The notes under the pieces were generated by a model. That model worked only from the letters and a program-made list of their open reading frames with translations, had not been told where the DNA came from and searched no databases. Positions 7,085-14,414 of a stretch of 23,363 nt of DNA are shown here, one piece after another. This stretch comes from Alphaproteobacteria bacterium (lineage in GTDB: Bacteria > Pseudomonadota > Alphaproteobacteria > Rhizobiales > Rhizobiaceae), in assembly GCA_030428345.1 (NCBI GenBank), contig JAUIBM010000002.1, forward strand, positions 1 to 23,363. Direction: 5' to 3'. Position 1 is the stretch's first letter. Each line of letters starts with the position of its first letter. Both the position numbers and the translations under genes were made by a program.

Positions 7085-7155
7085 AGGCGCGGTCGGCGGG
7101 TTCGCTTCCGCGCCCCGGCTCTGACCGGAGAGACGCCAGACCCCGGGCCAGTTGG

Positions 7156-7638
7156 ATGCAGATCGCCATTCTTGCCGTGGGCCGGATGAAGTCCGGCCCT
7201 GAGAGCGAATTGCTCGAACGCTATGTCAAGCGGGCGAACGGCGCAGGCCGGGCGCTCGGCATATCTCGCATCGCCATCCGCGAGACCCCCGAATCGCGAA
7301 GCGCCGATACGTCGGCGCGCAAGCAGGACGAGGCGGCGGCGCTGCTCGCCGCCCTTTCGCCCGGAGCGCTTCTCGTGGCGCTGGACGAGCATGGCGAGGA
7401 CGCGACCAGCCAGGACTTCGCCGCGCTGGTGCGCAAGGCGCTGGACGAAGGCGTCGGCGAACTGGCCTTCGCCATTGGCGGTCCGGACGGGCACGGCGAG
7501 GCCATCGCTCGCGCGGCGAGGCGCAGCCTGCGTTTCGGCAGGCTTACCTGGCCGCACCAGATCGTGCGCGTGCTGCTTGCCGAGCAGATCTACCGCTCGA
7601 TCACGATATTGTCGGGTCACCCCTATCACCGCAACTGA
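7156..7638 (+). CDS. rlmH: 23S rRNA (pseudouridine-1915 N3)-methyltransferase RlmH
   Basis: This 160-residue protein has the normal length for RlmH, a small SPOUT-class enzyme. It uses S-adenosylmethionine to methylate N3 of pseudouridine 1915 in helix 69 of 23S rRNA, on assembled 70S ribosomes. The start MQIAILAVGRMKSGPESELLERYVKR is typical. The SAM-binding trefoil-knot region has LVALDEHGE, FAIGGPDGHGEAI and LTWPHQIVRVLLAEQIYRS, and the end is the conserved SGHPYHRN. The ATG at 7156 is chosen because upstream in-frame codons do not resemble the family. It follows rsfS, the usual order, but with the repeat pair between them. Confidence 0.96.
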   Translation: MQIAILAVGRMKSGPESELLERYVKRANGAGRALGISRIAIRETPESRSADTSARKQDEAAALLAALSPGALLVALDEHGEDATSQDFAALVRKALDEGVGELAFAIGGPDGHGEAIARAARRSLRFGRLTWPHQIVRVLLAEQIYRSITILSGHPYHRN

Positions 7639-7717
7639 TCATGCCGCTTCCCGCCACGCCTCCGCCATGTTCTGCTGCGAGCGTGAGTCGGCGACCACTG
7701 ACGAATGATTTGCGGGA

Positions 7718-9112
7718 ATGCGGGCTACGGGAGCGCCCGCCTGTTCCGCGATGGCGTGGAAAGAGCCTTTGGCGAAGCGACAAATTATAGCGTGCTGGAT
7801 CGCTGCCTCCCTGCTGTGCGAGGCTTCCGCGATTGCGCTCGGCGCCTCGCCGCCAGCCCCGCCGGCCGAGGCGCGCCGCGAGCAAACCGCGAAGGAACTG
7901 GAGGCGATTCGCAGCCAGATCGATCTGGGCGAGAAGCGCCGGAACGAGCTTTCCGCCGAAATCGACAAGCTGGAGAACGACCGGGCGGGCATCAATCGCA
8001 ACCTGATCGAGACCTCCGCCCGCGCGCGGGACCTTGGCGCGCGAATCGATCGCGCCGGCGAGAAGCTGGAGACCTTGCGCGACCAGCAGGCCGAAGTGCG
8101 CGAATCGCTCAAGGGCAGGCGCGCCGTTCTCGCAGAAGTGATCGGGGCGCTTGAGCGCATGGGCCGCAATCCGCCGCCCGCGCTTCTCGTCTCGCCGCAG
8201 GACGCGCTTTCCTCGATCCGCTCCGCGACCCTGCTCGGCGATGTGGTGCCGGAGATCCGCGCCGAGGCCAATGTGCTGATGACCGAGCTCAACGAATTGT
8301 TGCGCATTGGCAAGGATATCGACAGCCAGCGCGCCTCCCTCACGAACGATCTGCGCAAGCTCGCGGAGGAGGAGGAACGGCTCAACCTGCTGCTGGCGGA
8401 AAAGAAGACCATGACCGCCGCCGCCCGCCAGGAACTGGCCGAGCAGAGCGCGCGCGCCGCGGAGCTCGCGGCCCGGGAAACCAGCCTCACAAAGCTGATC
8501 GAGCGTCTCGAGAGCCAGCTGAAGTCCGCCCGGGACGCGGCGGAAGCAGCGCGCAAGGCGGAGGCCGAACGCAAGCGGCGCGAGGCCGAGGCCGTCGCCA
8601 ATGCCCACAAGGAACTGGCCAAGCCCGATTTCTCCGATTCCGCCCGCATCGCGCCGGCCATGGATTTCGCCGAGGCGCAGGGCCTGCTTCCGCGGCCGGT
8701 CGACGGCGTGGTGGTCCGCCCCTTCGGCGAGGCCGACAAGCTGGGCGGGCCGGCGGCCGGCATCTCGCTGGCGACGCGCGTCGATGCGCGGGTGACCTCC
8801 CCATGCGACGGCTGGGTGGTCTATGCCGGTCCCTTCCGTTCCTACGGCCAGCTATTGATACTTAACGCCGGCAGCGGCTATCATGTCGTTCTGGCTGGAA
8901 TGGAACGGATCGACGTCCAGCTGGGCCAGTTCGTGCTGGCGGGAGAGCCGGTTGCCGTCATGGGATCGCGAAGAATTGCGAGCGCTCAGGCAATTGGCGT
9001 CGAATCGGCACGGCCTGTGCTCTATGTGGAATTTCGCAAGGATGGTAAGTCAATCGATCCGTCGCCATGGTGGGCGGACACTAGCTCGAAGAGAGTCGCC
9101 GATGATACGTAA
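7718..9112 (+). CDS. EnvC-like murein hydrolase activator with degenerate LytM domain
   Basis: This 464-residue protein appears exported. A hydrophobic stretch IIACWIAASLLCEASAIALGA follows a basic region, and the start may be 7718 or the in-frame ATG at 7751 (MAWKEP), which gives a more normal signal peptide. Residues of about 50-310 are rich in Glu, Arg, Ala and Leu and look like a long coiled coil. A LytM/M23 domain follows from about 320 (RPVDGVVVRPFGE, SPCDGWVVYAGPFRSYGQLLIL, GYHVVLAGM, GQFVLAGEPVAVMG, LYVEFRKDG). The zinc ligands of active M23 peptidases (HxxxD and HxH) are replaced, with AAGISLAT and YVEFR in their places. By analogy with EnvC it probably activates amidases that split septal peptidoglycan. 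Its end overlaps ctpA by 11 bp. Confidence 0.88.
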   Translation: MRATGAPACSAMAWKEPLAKRQIIACWIAASLLCEASAIALGASPPAPPAEARREQTAKELEAIRSQIDLGEKRRNELSAEIDKLENDRAGINRNLIETSARARDLGARIDRAGEKLETLRDQQAEVRESLKGRRAVLAEVIGALERMGRNPPPALLVSPQDALSSIRSATLLGDVVPEIRAEANVLMTELNELLRIGKDIDSQRASLTNDLRKLAEEEERLNLLLAEKKTMTAAARQELAEQSARAAELAARETSLTKLIERLESQLKSARDAAEAARKAEAERKRREAEAVANAHKELAKPDFSDSARIAPAMDFAEAQGLLPRPVDGVVVRPFGEADKLGGPAAGISLATRVDARVTSPCDGWVVYAGPFRSYGQLLILNAGSGYHVVLAGMERIDVQLGQFVLAGEPVAVMGSRRIASAQAIGVESARPVLYVEFRKDGKSIDPSPWWADTSSKRVADDT

Positions 9113-10433
9113 GATTACACTCCTTTTCGCCGGCGCCGTCCTTGGCGCAACGTCGATGATCGCCCTCACGGCGGGCTTGTCCCTGCCGGGCGCGGCCAAT
9201 GCGGCCGGCGCATCGACCTACCAGCAGCTCGGAATCTTCGGCGACATTTTCGAGCGCGTGCGGTCCCAATACGTAACAGAGCCGCAGGATGACAAGCTGA
9301 TCGAGGCCGCGATCAACGGCATGTTGAGCTCGCTCGATCCGCATTCCTCCTATCTCAATCCCAAGGATTTCGCCGACATGCGCGTGCAGACGCGCGGCGA
9401 GTTCGGCGGTCTGGGCATCGAGGTCACCATGGAGGACGAACTGGTGAAGGTCGTCTCCCCGATCGACGACACCCCGGCGGCTCGCGCCGGCGTTCTCGCC
9501 GGAGACAAGATCGCCAAGATCGACGGCGAGGCTGTTCGCGGCCTGACGCTGGCCCAGGCGGTTGAAAAGATGCGCGGGCCGGTCAATACCCCGATCGTGC
9601 TTTCCATCGCCCGCGAAGGCGCGGACAAGCTGATCGACATCACCATCGTTCGCGACGTGATCAAGGTCCAGGCGGTGAAGTCGCGGGTCGAGGGCGACGA
9701 TGTCGGCTATCTGAAGGTGACCAGTTTCACCGAGCAGACCTATGACAACCTGGAAGCCGCGATCAAGAAGATCCGCCAGAAGATCGGCGAGGACAAGATC
9801 AAGGGCTATGTCCTCGATCTGCGCCTCAATCCCGGCGGCCTGCTCGACCAGGCGGTCAGCGTTTCCGACACCTTCCTGGATCGCGGCGAGATCGTCTCCA
9901 CCCGCGGCCGCAACGCCAGCGAGACCATCCGCTACTCGGCCCGACCGGGCGACCTGACCGACGGCAAGCCGCTGATCGTCCTGGTCAATGGCGGCTCGGC
10001 CAGCGCCTCGGAAATCGTTGCCGGAGCGCTGCAGGATCACAAGCGCGCGACCATTCTGGGCACCCGCTCGTTTGGCAAGGGATCGGTTCAGACCATCATC
10101 CCGCTTGGCGCCAATGGCGCGTTGCGGCTGACGACGGCGCTCTACTACACGCCATCGGGCCGCTCGATCCAGGCCAAGGGCATCGAGCCGGACATCAAGG
10201 TGGACCAGCCGCTGCCGGACGACCTGAAGGGCAAGATCGAGGCGCGCGGCGAATCCGGCCTTCGCGGTCATATCACCGGCGCCGAGGAAGACGATCAGGG
10301 CTCGGGATCGACCGCCTATGTGCCGCCGGATCCCAAGGACGACATCCAGCTCAACTATGCGCTCGATCTCATTCGCGGCGTGAAGATGAGCGCGGCGTTC
10401 CCGCCGGACGCCAGCAAGGCGCTGCCGAACTGA
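9102..10433 (+). CDS. ctpA: Carboxy-terminal processing protease CtpA (S41 family)
   Basis: This 443-residue periplasmic serine protease starts MIRKITLLFAGAVLGA and has a signal peptide with likely cleavage after AANA (residue 34). A PDZ domain (GLGIEVTMEDELVKVVSPIDDTPA, AGDKIAKIDGEAV) covers about 90-170. The S41 protease core follows, with YLKVTSFTEQT, LDLRLNPGGLL, NGGSASASEIVAGAL and GTRSFGKGSVQT. Ser301 and Lys326, 25 residues apart, match the catalytic pair of the family, so the enzyme should be active. It trims protein C-termini and often controls peptidoglycan hydrolases. GAAGAGAG lies just upstream of the ATG, inside envC, and the two genes are translationally coupled. A terminator follows. 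Confidence 0.96.
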   Translation: MIRKITLLFAGAVLGATSMIALTAGLSLPGAANAAGASTYQQLGIFGDIFERVRSQYVTEPQDDKLIEAAINGMLSSLDPHSSYLNPKDFADMRVQTRGEFGGLGIEVTMEDELVKVVSPIDDTPAARAGVLAGDKIAKIDGEAVRGLTLAQAVEKMRGPVNTPIVLSIAREGADKLIDITIVRDVIKVQAVKSRVEGDDVGYLKVTSFTEQTYDNLEAAIKKIRQKIGEDKIKGYVLDLRLNPGGLLDQAVSVSDTFLDRGEIVSTRGRNASETIRYSARPGDLTDGKPLIVLVNGGSASASEIVAGALQDHKRATILGTRSFGKGSVQTIIPLGANGALRLTTALYYTPSGRSIQAKGIEPDIKVDQPLPDDLKGKIEARGESGLRGHITGAEEDDQGSGSTAYVPPDPKDDIQLNYALDLIRGVKMSAAFPPDASKALPN

Positions 10434-10476
10434 TCGCGGCCGGGCGGCCCCGCCCGGCGGCATGGACGACAACCCG

Positions 10477-10510
10477 ACCGGGAGGAGATTGCTCCTCCCG
10501 GTTTCGATTC
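10477..10510 (+). terminator. Intrinsic terminator after ctpA
   Basis: An 11-bp stem ACCGGGAGGAG / CTCCTCCCGGT (10477-10487 with 10492-10502), loop ATTG, runs into a T-rich TTTCGATTC. A second GC hairpin, CCGGGCG/CGCCCGG (10440-10446 with 10451-10457), lies directly after the ctpA stop. Together they probably separate envC-ctpA from the deacetylase-rppH group, although all run in the same direction and some read-through is likely. Confidence 0.8.
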
Positions 10511-10550
10511 CGGGAGTTCCAATTGCGAGCACCGCTCCGGCGTTTGCGTC

Positions 10551-11720
10551 ATGGATGACGAACTCTACAAACCGCTCGGCCTGCAAAATCCGGTTGCCCG
10601 CAGGCGGAGCGGCCTCGCCCTTGCCGCTCTCTCTCTGGCCGCGCTCGCGGTGGCTGGCGTCGGCTTCTCCTGGTACCGGGGCTATTTCGACCCGGCGGTG
10701 CCCGAGCCGCAAATCGCGGACGCCGGAACCGCCGCGACCGCGCAGGCGCCGGCCGCCCAGCCAAAGCCAGTACCGATCACGCCAACGATAAGACCCTCCG
10801 TATTGCCCGAAACGCCCGATGCGCCGCCGCTTGCCGAGGTCGAGCCCCAGGGCAGGCTGGAGCCTGTCCCCCCGCCCGCCCCGATTCGCCGGCAGGAGAG
10901 CGGCCTCGCCCATCTGCCCGATCCCGCGCTGGTTGAGCGCGGCGCGACCGGCGTCATCCCCCGCCGCGGGCCGGACGGGGCGCGACCGATGGATGTCTAT
11001 TCCCGCCCGCCCGATACCGAGGGAAATTTCGGCGTCGCCCGCGTCGTCATCATCGTCGGCGGCCTGGGAATCTCGCAAACCAGCACGCAGCAGGCGGTCA
11101 AGCAATTGCCCGGCGCGGTGACGCTGGCCTTCGCCCCCTATGGCAATTCGCTGGCTCGCTGGATGCAGGCGGCGCGGCAATCCGGCCACGAATTGCTGCT
11201 GCAGCTTCCGCTGGAGCCCTTCGACTATCCGCGCAACGACCCCGGCCCGCATACGCTCAAGACCGGCGTTTCGCCGGTCGAGAATCTCGCCGACCTGCAC
11301 TGGGCGATGAGCCGCCTCACCAATTATGTCGGCGTCATCAATTTCCTGGGCGGCAAGTTCCTGACCGACGAGAGCGCGATGAAGCCGGTCTTCGACCAAC
11401 TGGCCGAGCGCGGCCTGCTGTTCGTCGACGACGGCTCCCTGCGCAACACTGCCAGCGGCGATGTCGCCAAGGCCTCCCTGTTGCCCTATGCCCGGGTCGA
11501 CGTCCTGATCGACGCGGTCCGCACCCGGCAGGAAATTGCCCGCCAGCTTTCGCAATTGAGCGAACAGGCCAAGCGCACGGGCCTTGCCATCGGCATGGCC
11601 AATGCCTTTCCCGAGACGATCGAGATGATCGCCAGCTATGCCGCTCAGGCCTCCAGGCTCGGCATCGAGATCACGCCTGTCTCCGCGATCGTCCGCGACC
11701 CTGAAAGGAAATCCCGTTGA
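10551..11720 (+). CDS. Divergent polysaccharide deacetylase family protein (YibQ-like)
   Basis: This 389-residue protein has one N-terminal transmembrane segment (about 21-44, LALAALSLAALAVAGVGFSW), then a proline-rich periplasmic linker to about 150. The divergent polysaccharide deacetylase domain covers about 160-385: VVIIVGGLGIS, LPGAVTLAFAPYG, SGHELLLQLPLEPFDYP, VGVINFLGGKFLTDE and GLLFVDDGSLRN. Active NodB-type enzymes use an Asp pair and histidines to hold metal. Here the IDDLG position is VGGLG (Gly170-Gly171) and the LHLPM position is LQLPL (Gln218), so catalysis is doubtful. In enterobacteria yibQ is next to envC, as here with ctpA between. The ATG lacks a clear ribosome site. The stop overlaps the TTG start of rppH. 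Confidence 0.88.
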   Translation: MDDELYKPLGLQNPVARRRSGLALAALSLAALAVAGVGFSWYRGYFDPAVPEPQIADAGTAATAQAPAAQPKPVPITPTIRPSVLPETPDAPPLAEVEPQGRLEPVPPPAPIRRQESGLAHLPDPALVERGATGVIPRRGPDGARPMDVYSRPPDTEGNFGVARVVIIVGGLGISQTSTQQAVKQLPGAVTLAFAPYGNSLARWMQAARQSGHELLLQLPLEPFDYPRNDPGPHTLKTGVSPVENLADLHWAMSRLTNYVGVINFLGGKFLTDESAMKPVFDQLAERGLLFVDDGSLRNTASGDVAKASLLPYARVDVLIDAVRTRQEIARQLSQLSEQAKRTGLAIGMANAFPETIEMIASYAAQASRLGIEITPVSAIVRDPERKSR

Positions 11721-12232
11721 GCAAGCCGATCGACCGTGAATCCCTGCCCTACCGCAAATGCGCCGGCGCGCTGGTCCTGAACAGGCAGGGGCTGGTGTTC
11801 GCCGGGCGCCGCAAGACCCAGCCCGGCGATGAACTGACCGGCTCGGCGCATCTGTGGCAGATGCCGCAAGGCGGCATCGACAAGGACGAGAAGGCCGAAC
11901 CGGCGGCGCGGCGCGAATTGTGGGAGGAAACCGGCATCCGCTCGGTTTCGCTGCTGGCCGAGGCGCCGGACTGGATCGCCTATGACTTGCCGGACGACCT
12001 GCTGGGCGTCGCCCTGAAGGGCCGGTTCCGCGGCCAGAAGCAGAAATGGTTCGCATACCGCTTCGAGGGCGATGAAAGCGAGATCGCCATCGACCCGCCG
12101 CCGCAGGGCAATGCAGCCGAGTTCGACCGCTGGGAATGGGTGCCGATGCACAAGCTCCCCGAACTGATCGTGCCGTTCAAGCGCAAGGTCTATGAGGAGG
12201 TCGTCGCCGCCTTTCGCCATCTGGTCGATTGA
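11717..12232 (+). CDS. rppH: RNA pyrophosphohydrolase RppH (Nudix)
   Basis: This 171-residue Nudix hydrolase removes pyrophosphate from the 5' end of triphosphorylated mRNA, which opens it to RNase E decay. The full Nudix box GX5EX7REUXEEXGU is at residues 52-74 (GGIDKDE...RELWEETGI), preceded by HLWQMPQGG, typical of RppH. YRKCAGALVLNRQGLVFAGRR opens the fold and WFAYRF and EFDRWEWV follow. The start is TTG at 11717, read as Met, with AAGGAA about six bases upstream. The TTG shares bases with the TGA of the deacetylase gene (TTGA), so the two are translationally coupled. Confidence 0.95.
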   Translation: MSKPIDRESLPYRKCAGALVLNRQGLVFAGRRKTQPGDELTGSAHLWQMPQGGIDKDEKAEPAARRELWEETGIRSVSLLAEAPDWIAYDLPDDLLGVALKGRFRGQKQKWFAYRFEGDESEIAIDPPPQGNAAEFDRWEWVPMHKLPELIVPFKRKVYEEVVAAFRHLVD

Positions 12233-13185
12233 TTTGGCATGAGACCCTGCGACGGATCCTTCTTGCCGCCGTCGCGCTCGTTCTCCTTCTGCCGGCCATG
12301 AACGCGAGCGCCGCAGAGCGGGAAGTGAACGCCGGCGGTTTCCCGGCCACGATCGCCCGCGAGTCTCTGCCCGGGCCACTGGCCGTGATCGTCGCGGGAT
12401 CTGGTCCGACAAACCGCGACGGCGACAACACCCTCGGCGTTACCGCCGGCTATCTGCGCAAGCTTGCGACTGCGCTCGCCCGGCGCGGCGTCGCCAGCCT
12501 GCGCTACGACAAGCGCGGCATTCCGGGCAGCGCGCCCTTGGCGTCCGAGGCTGACGTCGCCTTCGATACTTATGTCGATGACCTGAGGACGGTGCTCCAC
12601 TGGGCGACGGCTCGGTTTCCGGACCGCCCGCTCGTTCTCGTCGGGCACAGCGAGGGCGGGCTTGTGGCGCTGCAGGCCGCCGCCCTCGGCGGATCGCAAA
12701 CCCTGGCCGGGCTTGTACTGCTGGAGACGCCGGGTCGTCCGTTTGGCGATCTGCTGCGCGAACAATTGTCCCCGCTGCCCCAGCCCCTGCTGGGCGACGC
12801 CCTGGCGATCCTCGCCGCGCTGGAAGCCGGGCGCCCGGCGGGCAGGATTCCGCCGGCGCTCTCCGGCCTGTTCCGTCCCTCGGTTCAACCCTTCCTGACT
12901 TCCCTGCTCGCGATTCGTCCAGCCGCGATCCTCGGCGCGCTCGAACTGCCCGTATTGGTCGTCGGCGGTGGCGCAGACCTCCAGGTCGGCCGTTCCGATT
13001 TCGACGCGCTGGCCGCCGCGCGGTCGGATGTGCAGGCAGTCTGGTTCGCCGGGATGAACCACGTGCTGACGGGCGCTTCGGGCGAGCGCACGCAAAACCT
13101 GGCGACCTATGCCGATCCCGGCGCCGTGTTGATGCCGGGGCTGGCGGACGCCATCGCCAGCTTCGCGCGGCGCGCGGGCAAATAG
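12229..13185 (+). CDS. Secreted alpha/beta hydrolase
   Basis: This is a 318-residue alpha/beta hydrolase. The start is TTG at 12229, overlapping the rppH stop (TTGA). It is preferred because it gives a full signal peptide (RRILLAAVALVLLLPAMNASA, cleavage near residue 28); the next ATG at 12298 would remove most of it. No good ribosome site is visible, which suggests coupling to rppH. The domain has VIVAGSGPTNRDGD, YDKRGIPGS, the nucleophile elbow GHSEGG (Ser141), the acid in GGGADLQVG (Asp250) and His278 in GMNHVL, so the triad looks complete. Related proteins are annotated as serine aminopeptidase- or lipase-like hydrolases. The substrate is unknown and the site is probably periplasmic. Confidence 0.85.
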   Translation: MIWHETLRRILLAAVALVLLLPAMNASAAEREVNAGGFPATIARESLPGPLAVIVAGSGPTNRDGDNTLGVTAGYLRKLATALARRGVASLRYDKRGIPGSAPLASEADVAFDTYVDDLRTVLHWATARFPDRPLVLVGHSEGGLVALQAAALGGSQTLAGLVLLETPGRPFGDLLREQLSPLPQPLLGDALAILAALEAGRPAGRIPPALSGLFRPSVQPFLTSLLAIRPAAILGALELPVLVVGGGADLQVGRSDFDALAAARSDVQAVWFAGMNHVLTGASGERTQNLATYADPGAVLMPGLADAIASFARRAGK

Positions 13186-13219
13186 CCGCAAGCCGCGGAA
13201 GAGTGCCGCGGTTCACGCC

Positions 13220-13238
13220 GGAAGGCGCTGCGCCTTCC
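13220..13238 (+). terminator. Hairpin after the rppH-hydrolase group
   Basis: GGAAGGCG, loop CTG, CGCCTTCC (13220-13227 with 13231-13238) is an 8-bp perfect stem 35 bp after the hydrolase stop. No T-tract follows (CTAGCG), so it may be a weak or factor-assisted terminator or an mRNA 3'-end stabiliser. It also argues against the earliest possible start (GTG 13244) of the next gene. Confidence 0.4.
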
Positions 13239-13294
13239 CTAGCGTGCCGCGAATCGCTACGGTGGGCTTGCGCGACCCCAACAAGAGTTCCCCG

Positions 13295-13792
13295 GTGCTT
13301 TGTAATCGCCTGACCATACGCCATTCGAGCGAAGCGGACGCGGCAGCGATCGCCATCGTGGTGACAAATGCTTTCGGACAGCCGCAGGAGGCGGATCTGG
13401 CGCTTGCGCTCATCGCCGCACCGGAACGCACCATTTCGCTCGTCGCCGAGTGCAATGGCCGCATTGTCGGTCATGTCCTGCTGACGGAGATCGGGGCGCC
13501 GACGAGGGCGGTGGCGCTGGCCCCTCTGGCGGTCGAGCCGGAATTTCGCGAGATGCAGATCGGCGTCGCGCTGGTGCGCGAGGGATTGGCCCAGGCCGCC
13601 GGCGAGGGCTACCAGGCCGCCTTCGTGCTAGGGCGAAACGCTTATTACGAGCGCTTCGGCTTCCGCAGCCCGCTTGCCGACAGTTTTGACGTGCCGTGGC
13701 AGGGCGCGCAGTTCATGGCGCTCGAACTGACGCCCGGCGCATTGGCGGGCAAGAGCGGTGCGCTGGTCTATCCGGATGCGTTTTTCGCCTGA
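13295..13792 (+). CDS. GNAT N-acetyltransferase, YhbS-like
   Basis: This protein has about 165 residues from GTG at 13295, which has AAGAG seven bases upstream. A longer frame opens at GTG 13244 (182 residues), but its first 17 residues do not look like the family. The fold runs from LTIRHSSEADAAAIAIVVTNAFGQP through LVAECNGRIVGHVLLTEI and the acetyl-CoA segment LAVEPEFREMQIGVALVREGL to FVLGRNAYYERFGFRSP. This pattern matches the YhbS-type putative acetyltransferases. In the usual Q/RxxGxG/A loop the first glycine is replaced (REMQIG), which may weaken cofactor binding. Substrate unknown. It is an isolated gene with its own terminator, converging on atpC. Confidence 0.85.
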   Translation: MLCNRLTIRHSSEADAAAIAIVVTNAFGQPQEADLALALIAAPERTISLVAECNGRIVGHVLLTEIGAPTRAVALAPLAVEPEFREMQIGVALVREGLAQAAGEGYQAAFVLGRNAYYERFGFRSPLADSFDVPWQGAQFMALELTPGALAGKSGALVYPDAFFA

Positions 13793-13820
13793 TCTCCGAC
13801 CCGGGACGTTCGAAACGATG

Positions 13821-13838
13821 GCGGCCGTTGCCGCTTTT
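13821..13838 (+). terminator. Intrinsic terminator of the GNAT gene (plus strand)
   Basis: GCGGC, loop CGTT, GCCGC (13821-13825 with 13830-13834) is followed directly by TTTT (13835-13838). It lies 28 bp after the GNAT stop and protects against transcription running into the opposing atp operon. Confidence 0.7.
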
Positions 13839-13850
13839 CACCGGACCCGC

Positions 13851-13880
13851 AAATGAAAATACCGGGCGCTTGGCCCGGCA
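13851..13880 (-). terminator. Intrinsic terminator of the atp operon (minus strand)
   Basis: On the minus strand GCCGGGC, loop CAAGC, GCCCGGT (stem core 13862-13867 with 13873-13878) is followed by ATTTTCATTT (13860 down to 13851). It lies about 30 bp after the atpC stop and faces the terminator of the convergent GNAT gene 12 bp away. Confidence 0.75.
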
Positions 13881-13908
13881 TTGTGGAATTCGCGGTGCGC
13901 TCGAACAA

Positions 13909-14316
13909 CTACGCAGGCAGGATAGCCCCGTGCAGCGTCGTCAGTTGATGCAGATATTCTTCCGCCCTGCTGCGCGAATGATGATCGTCCGCGTCGTTCA
14001 CATCCTCGCGCGCCGCCTTGATGCGCTCTTCGATGTCGGCGCGATTGATCTCGGCGACGCGAACCGCCGATGCCGCAAGAATGGTGCAGGTCTCGGGCAG
14101 GATGTCGGCAAAGCCGCCGAACACCACATAGCCTTCGCTGCCGCCGCCGGGACGGGTAACCGTCACCACGCCCGGACGCAGGGTCGTCATGGTCGGCGCA
14201 TGCTCCGCCATGACGGTCATGTCGCCTTCGGAGCCGGGAATGGCCACCGCCTCCACATCCTCGGAAACGAGAAGCCGCTCGGGCGAAACCAGTTCGAACT
14301 TGAATGCTTTGGCCAT
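13909..14316 (-). CDS. atpC: ATP synthase F1 subunit epsilon
   Basis: The protein has 135 residues from the ATG at 14316 (MAKAFKFELVSPERLLVSEDVEAVAIPG), the normal start and length. An in-frame ATG at 14337 would add seven residues; AGGAG lies inside that extension, 12 bases before the preferred start. The N-terminal beta-sandwich has GSEGDMTVMAEHAPTMTTLRPG and FGGFADILPETCTILA, and the C-terminal helical hairpin contains RADIEERIKAAREDV. Epsilon sits on gamma in the central stalk and inhibits ATP hydrolysis. It is the last gene of the operon and is separated from atpD by 98 bp. Confidence 0.96.
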   Translation of the reverse strand: MAKAFKFELVSPERLLVSEDVEAVAIPGSEGDMTVMAEHAPTMTTLRPGVVTVTRPGGGSEGYVVFGGFADILPETCTILAASAVRVAEINRADIEERIKAAREDVNDADDHHSRSRAEEYLHQLTTLHGAILPA

Positions 14317-14341
14317 CGATATCCAGTGCTCCTGCATGGGC

Positions 14342-14362
14342 AGGCGGTCAACCGAACCGCCT
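14342..14362 (-). promoter_or_regulatory. Hairpin in the atpD-atpC spacer
   Basis: AGGCGGT and ACCGCCT (7 bp, 7-nt loop) lie 26 bp before the atpC start on the operon transcript. There is no T-tract, so it is not an obvious terminator. It sits in the longest spacer of an otherwise tight operon and may be a processing site or may affect epsilon translation. Confidence 0.35.
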
Positions 14363-14414
14363 CACGCACGCTGCCGGCCACACTGCTCCCTGTTCCTGTT
14401 CGCGCCTCGCCCGG

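Noticed and set aside
9081..12056. A 991-codon open frame on the minus strand, antisense to ctpA, the deacetylase and rppH
   Set aside because: The plus-strand genes have clear family motifs. The antisense product is a low-complexity Arg/Gly/Ala/Asp string with no domain. Long antisense frames are expected in GC-rich DNA.
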